Shown one piece after another: positions 6,311 to 8,155 of a stretch of 8,155 nucleotides of DNA. Under the pieces are notes generated by a model. That model was not told where the DNA came from and made no database searches. It saw nothing but the letters and a program-made list of their open reading frames with translations. The DNA lies in NCBI GenBank assembly GCA_018056825.1, contig JAGPEW010000026.1:1-8155 (forward strand). The letters are read 5' to 3'. Origin of the DNA: Candidatus Sordicultor aquaticus (GTDB lineage: Bacteria; Atribacterota; Atribacteria; Atribacterales; Caldatribacteriaceae). How positions within the stretch are numbered: the first letter of the stretch is position 1; the number at the start of each line of letters is the position of its first letter. Made by a program: the position numbers and the translations under genes.

Positions 6311-7141
6311 TTATTCCTTTACCGCTCCTTCCGTTAAACCCATAATGATATATCTCTGAGCAAAAGCAAAAACAATTATTGTAGGCAATAAAGCCACCAC
6401 AATGCCTGCACTTAATACCCCCCAGCTAATCCCAGCTTTAGAAATAAAAGAATTTAGCGCTACAGGAATAGTCATTTTGCTTTCAGAACTTAAGAGCATT
6501 ACCGCCAGAAAAAGTTCATTCCAGATATTAATAAAGGAAAAACTAAAAATTGCTGATATGCCCGGCAAAGCCAGAGGGATAATCACTTTAGAAATTACCT
6601 GTACCGGGGTACAGCCATCAATCATAGCTGCTTCTTCCAAAGCAACAGGTATTCTATCAAAAAAGCTTTTTCCCATAATCGTAGAAAATGCAATCATCAT
6701 ATTAATATATACTAAAGATAAAGACAAAAGATTATCTGTCTTACCAATACTAGCAAACATTGTAAATAATGGCACCATAACCATATATGTAGGTATCATT
6801 TGGGTAAAATACATTGCTAAAATTAACAGCAGCTTGGTTCTTTTTTTACGAAGACGAGAAATTGCATAGCCACTAAATGTTGATATTAATAACGCACCCA
6901 TAGAACCTACCAACGCCACCAAAGCGCTGTTCCTGAAATATACACCAAAATTACTGACTTCAAATAGATACACATAGTTTTCTAAAGTGGGACTTTCTGG
7001 AAAATATTTTATCGGATAAGAATAAATTTCTTTATTTCCCTTTAATGAAGTAACAATAACCCAATAAAGAGGAACAATCGCTGCTATTAAAAATAATGCC
7101 AACAAAACCACTTTTAATACTTTAAAAATAATTTTCTTCAC
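6311..7141 (-). CDS. Carbohydrate ABC transporter permease, MalG-type (CUT1)
   Basis: A 276-residue inner-membrane permease, normal length for MalG-type subunits, with about six membrane helices; the first is about residues 8-32. The cytoplasmic EAA loop that docks on the ATPase is EEAAMIDGCTPVQVISKVIIPLALPG (169-194, key residues Glu170, Ala171, Ala172, Asp175, Gly176, Pro189). The chain ends in GLTEGAVKE, close to the usual MalG-type ending. The start is GTG and overlaps the upstream permease stop by four bases (GTGA). AAGGAGAGGA at 7151-7160 lies nine bases before it, inside the upstream gene. It pairs with that MalF-type subunit to form the membrane channel of a sugar importer. The sugar cannot be told from the permeases. 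Confidence 0.96.
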   Translation of the reverse strand: MKKIIFKVLKVVLLALFLIAAIVPLYWVIVTSLKGNKEIYSYPIKYFPESPTLENYVYLFEVSNFGVYFRNSALVALVGSMGALLISTFSGYAISRLRKKRTKLLLILAMYFTQMIPTYMVMVPLFTMFASIGKTDNLLSLSLVYINMMIAFSTIMGKSFFDRIPVALEEAAMIDGCTPVQVISKVIIPLALPGISAIFSFSFINIWNELFLAVMLLSSESKMTIPVALNSFISKAGISWGVLSAGIVVALLPTIIVFAFAQRYIIMGLTEGAVKE

Positions 7142-8022
7142 CCGAAATTCTCCTCTCCTTGAGAGGTTAACCTTAAATAAAAAATTGCATAAGTAAATAA
7201 AATAACCATTATAATGACTCCCAAAGCAGATCCTTGCCCATAATCATAAAATTTAAGTATCTTATTTATCATTTGCGTTGATAAAATATTAGTGGCATTA
7301 CTTGGGCCTCCACCTGTGGTGGCATATATTATTTCGGGGAAATTCATAATCCACATCACTCTTAACAAAGTAGTGCTAACAATGGTTGGCTGTATATAAG
7401 GGATTATTATGCTGAATAATCTTTTCCACGGACTAGCACCATCTATTTCTGCTGCATCCATCAATTCTTTTGGTACCGACTGTAATGCTGCAAGAATCAT
7501 AATGGCAAAAAAGGGAATACCATACCATACATTTATAATAATAACTGATATCATTGCAAATTTGGGATCAGATAAAAAACCTATATTACTTTCAATTAAG
7601 TGTAATTTCAATAAAACATCATTGATTAAACCAAATTGTCCATTAAACATCCAGGCCCAGATCAGTCCTATTGCAAAACCAGAAAGAGCCCAAGGATAAA
7701 AAACCAAACCAGAATAAATCCCTCTTCCTTTAAATGGTTTCCACATCAACAGTGCCAGTACAAAACCAAGCATAAATTGAAAAAACAATGAAACAAAAAT
7801 CCAAATAGCGGTATTAAATATAATTTGTACGAAGCTAAAATTAGGGTCAGTAAAAATAGCTTTAAAGTTTTCCAGCCCATTAAAACGTATATTCGACATG
7901 TTATAAAGTTTATAATCTTGAAAAGCAAAGATTGTGCCTCTTACTATTGGGAAATATGTAAATATACCTAAAAAAACAAGTGCAGGAATTAAGTACAAAT
8001 ACTTTCCGTTTTCCCTTTGCAT
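7138..8022 (-). CDS. Carbohydrate ABC transporter permease, MalF-type (CUT1)
   Basis: A 294-residue inner-membrane permease with about six helices. It opens with YLYLIPALVFLGIFTYFPIVRG, the typical first helix of CUT1 MalF-like subunits that lack E. coli MalF's extra N-terminal helices and large periplasmic loop. The EAA loop is KELMDAAEIDGASPWKRLFSIIIPYIQP (about 185-212, key residues Ala190, Ala191, Asp194, Gly195, Pro208). TTGGGPSNAT (235-244) is another family hallmark. The ATG start has a strong site GAGGTGAT at 8026-8033. It is followed by the MalG-type gene with a 4-base overlap and preceded by the binding-protein gene. No ATPase gene for this importer is in the window; many such systems share one MsmK-like ATPase encoded elsewhere, which is inference here. 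Confidence 0.96.
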   Translation of the reverse strand: MQRENGKYLYLIPALVFLGIFTYFPIVRGTIFAFQDYKLYNMSNIRFNGLENFKAIFTDPNFSFVQIIFNTAIWIFVSLFFQFMLGFVLALLMWKPFKGRGIYSGLVFYPWALSGFAIGLIWAWMFNGQFGLINDVLLKLHLIESNIGFLSDPKFAMISVIIINVWYGIPFFAIMILAALQSVPKELMDAAEIDGASPWKRLFSIIIPYIQPTIVSTTLLRVMWIMNFPEIIYATTGGGPSNATNILSTQMINKILKFYDYGQGSALGVIIMVILFTYAIFYLRLTSQGEENFG

Positions 8023-8046
8023 TCCATCACCTCAATTATAAATGCA

Positions 8047-8087
8047 TAATTTTAGGGGTGTGTTTCTAAAACACACCCCTAAAATTA
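8047..8087. repeat. Perfect 19-bp stem-loop between binding-protein and permease genes
   Basis: Arms 8047-8065 and 8069-8087 pair perfectly around a 3-base loop (8066-8068). The core is GGGGTGTG / CACACCCC with AT-rich ends. It starts 12 bases after the binding-protein stop codon. No T-run follows the stem in either direction, only AT-rich ends of the arms, so it is at best a leaky terminator. In many importer operons a hairpin here protects the upstream mRNA from 3' exonucleases and keeps binding protein in excess over permeases; that role is inferred. Confidence 0.8.
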
Positions 8088-8099
8088 GAGCTATATTTA

Positions 8100-8155
8100 T
8101 TATTCTGTCCAGTATTTATCCCACTTTGTTAACACTTCGTCTAAGTCTCTATTTC
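8100..8155 (-). CDS. Extracellular sugar-binding protein of the ABC importer, C-terminal end only
   Basis: The last 17 codons of a gene that continues beyond the window, ending at TAA (8100-8102 on the minus strand). The residues NRDLDEVLTKWDKYWTE fit the amphipathic C-terminal helix of MalE-type solute-binding proteins, which commonly ends in a pattern such as LDEAL-x2-WD-x2-W. The position, directly before MalF- and MalG-type permease genes on the same strand, is the standard one for this component. The fragment is too short to name the sugar or confirm a lipoprotein anchor. Confidence 0.8.
   Translation of the reverse strand, partial: NRDLDEVLTKWDKYWTE

Noticed and set aside
6402..6869. 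Open frame of 155 codons on the plus strand inside the MalG-type gene
   Set aside because: Antisense to a well-conserved permease and without family features.
8035..8040. TATAAT on the minus strand just before the MalF-type gene
   Set aside because: A start site for it would fall within the ribosome binding site at 8026-8033 and no -35 box is placed correctly.
1..8155. CRISPR arrays, tRNA or rRNA genes, insertion sequences, phage genes
   Set aside because: No regularly spaced repeats, no cloverleaf or rRNA-like stretch, and no transposase, integrase or phage motifs were seen on either strand.

Overview
The window looks like a low-GC bacterium (sampled 60-base lines range from about 23% to 50% G+C) with both an outer membrane and Firmicutes-type regulation. 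Two TolC-family outer-membrane efflux genes imply a diderm cell. A direct repeat matching the CtsR operator consensus sits next to a consensus sigma-A promoter upstream of a small heat-shock gene, and ribosome binding sites are strong and AGGAGG-like. Together these point to a diderm Firmicute (Halanaerobiales-like is a reasonable guess) or a similar deep-branching low-GC diderm. This placement is inference; nothing here fixes the species.

Left block (1-4190, + strand): a tightly packed efflux operon. It starts with the 3' part of a MacB/LolD-type ABC ATPase, followed with a 14-base overlap by a separate MacB/FtsX-type permease. Next come a TolC-family outer-membrane protein with both predicted beta-barrel segments and a second, shorter TolC-family protein that seems to lack both. 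A MacA-like adaptor would be expected upstream but is outside the window. The natural reading is a tripartite ATP-driven export pump spanning both membranes. The barrel-less TolC paralogue is the most unusual item in the window.

Middle (4191-5075): the efflux operon converges on an Hsp20 gene, and one strong symmetrical hairpin serves both as terminator. The Hsp20 gene (- strand) has a textbook promoter (TTGACA, 17-base spacer, TATAAT) and a CtsR-type heptad repeat just upstream, so heat-shock or protein-damage control can be predicted from sequence. The rest of the 261-base spacer has no gene but holds a 9-bp inverted repeat.

Right block (5076-8155, - strand): in transcription order, the last 17 codons of a sugar-binding protein, a perfect 19-bp stem-loop, a MalF-type permease, a MalG-type permease overlapping it by 4 bases, a 7-bp inverted repeat, and a Cys/Met-metabolism PLP enzyme resembling cystathionine beta-lyase. 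The first three genes form a CUT1 carbohydrate importer without its own ATPase in view. The stem-loop after the binding-protein gene is placed where such structures commonly set the excess of binding protein over permeases. The PLP enzyme may be co-transcribed with the importer, but why it sits there is not evident.
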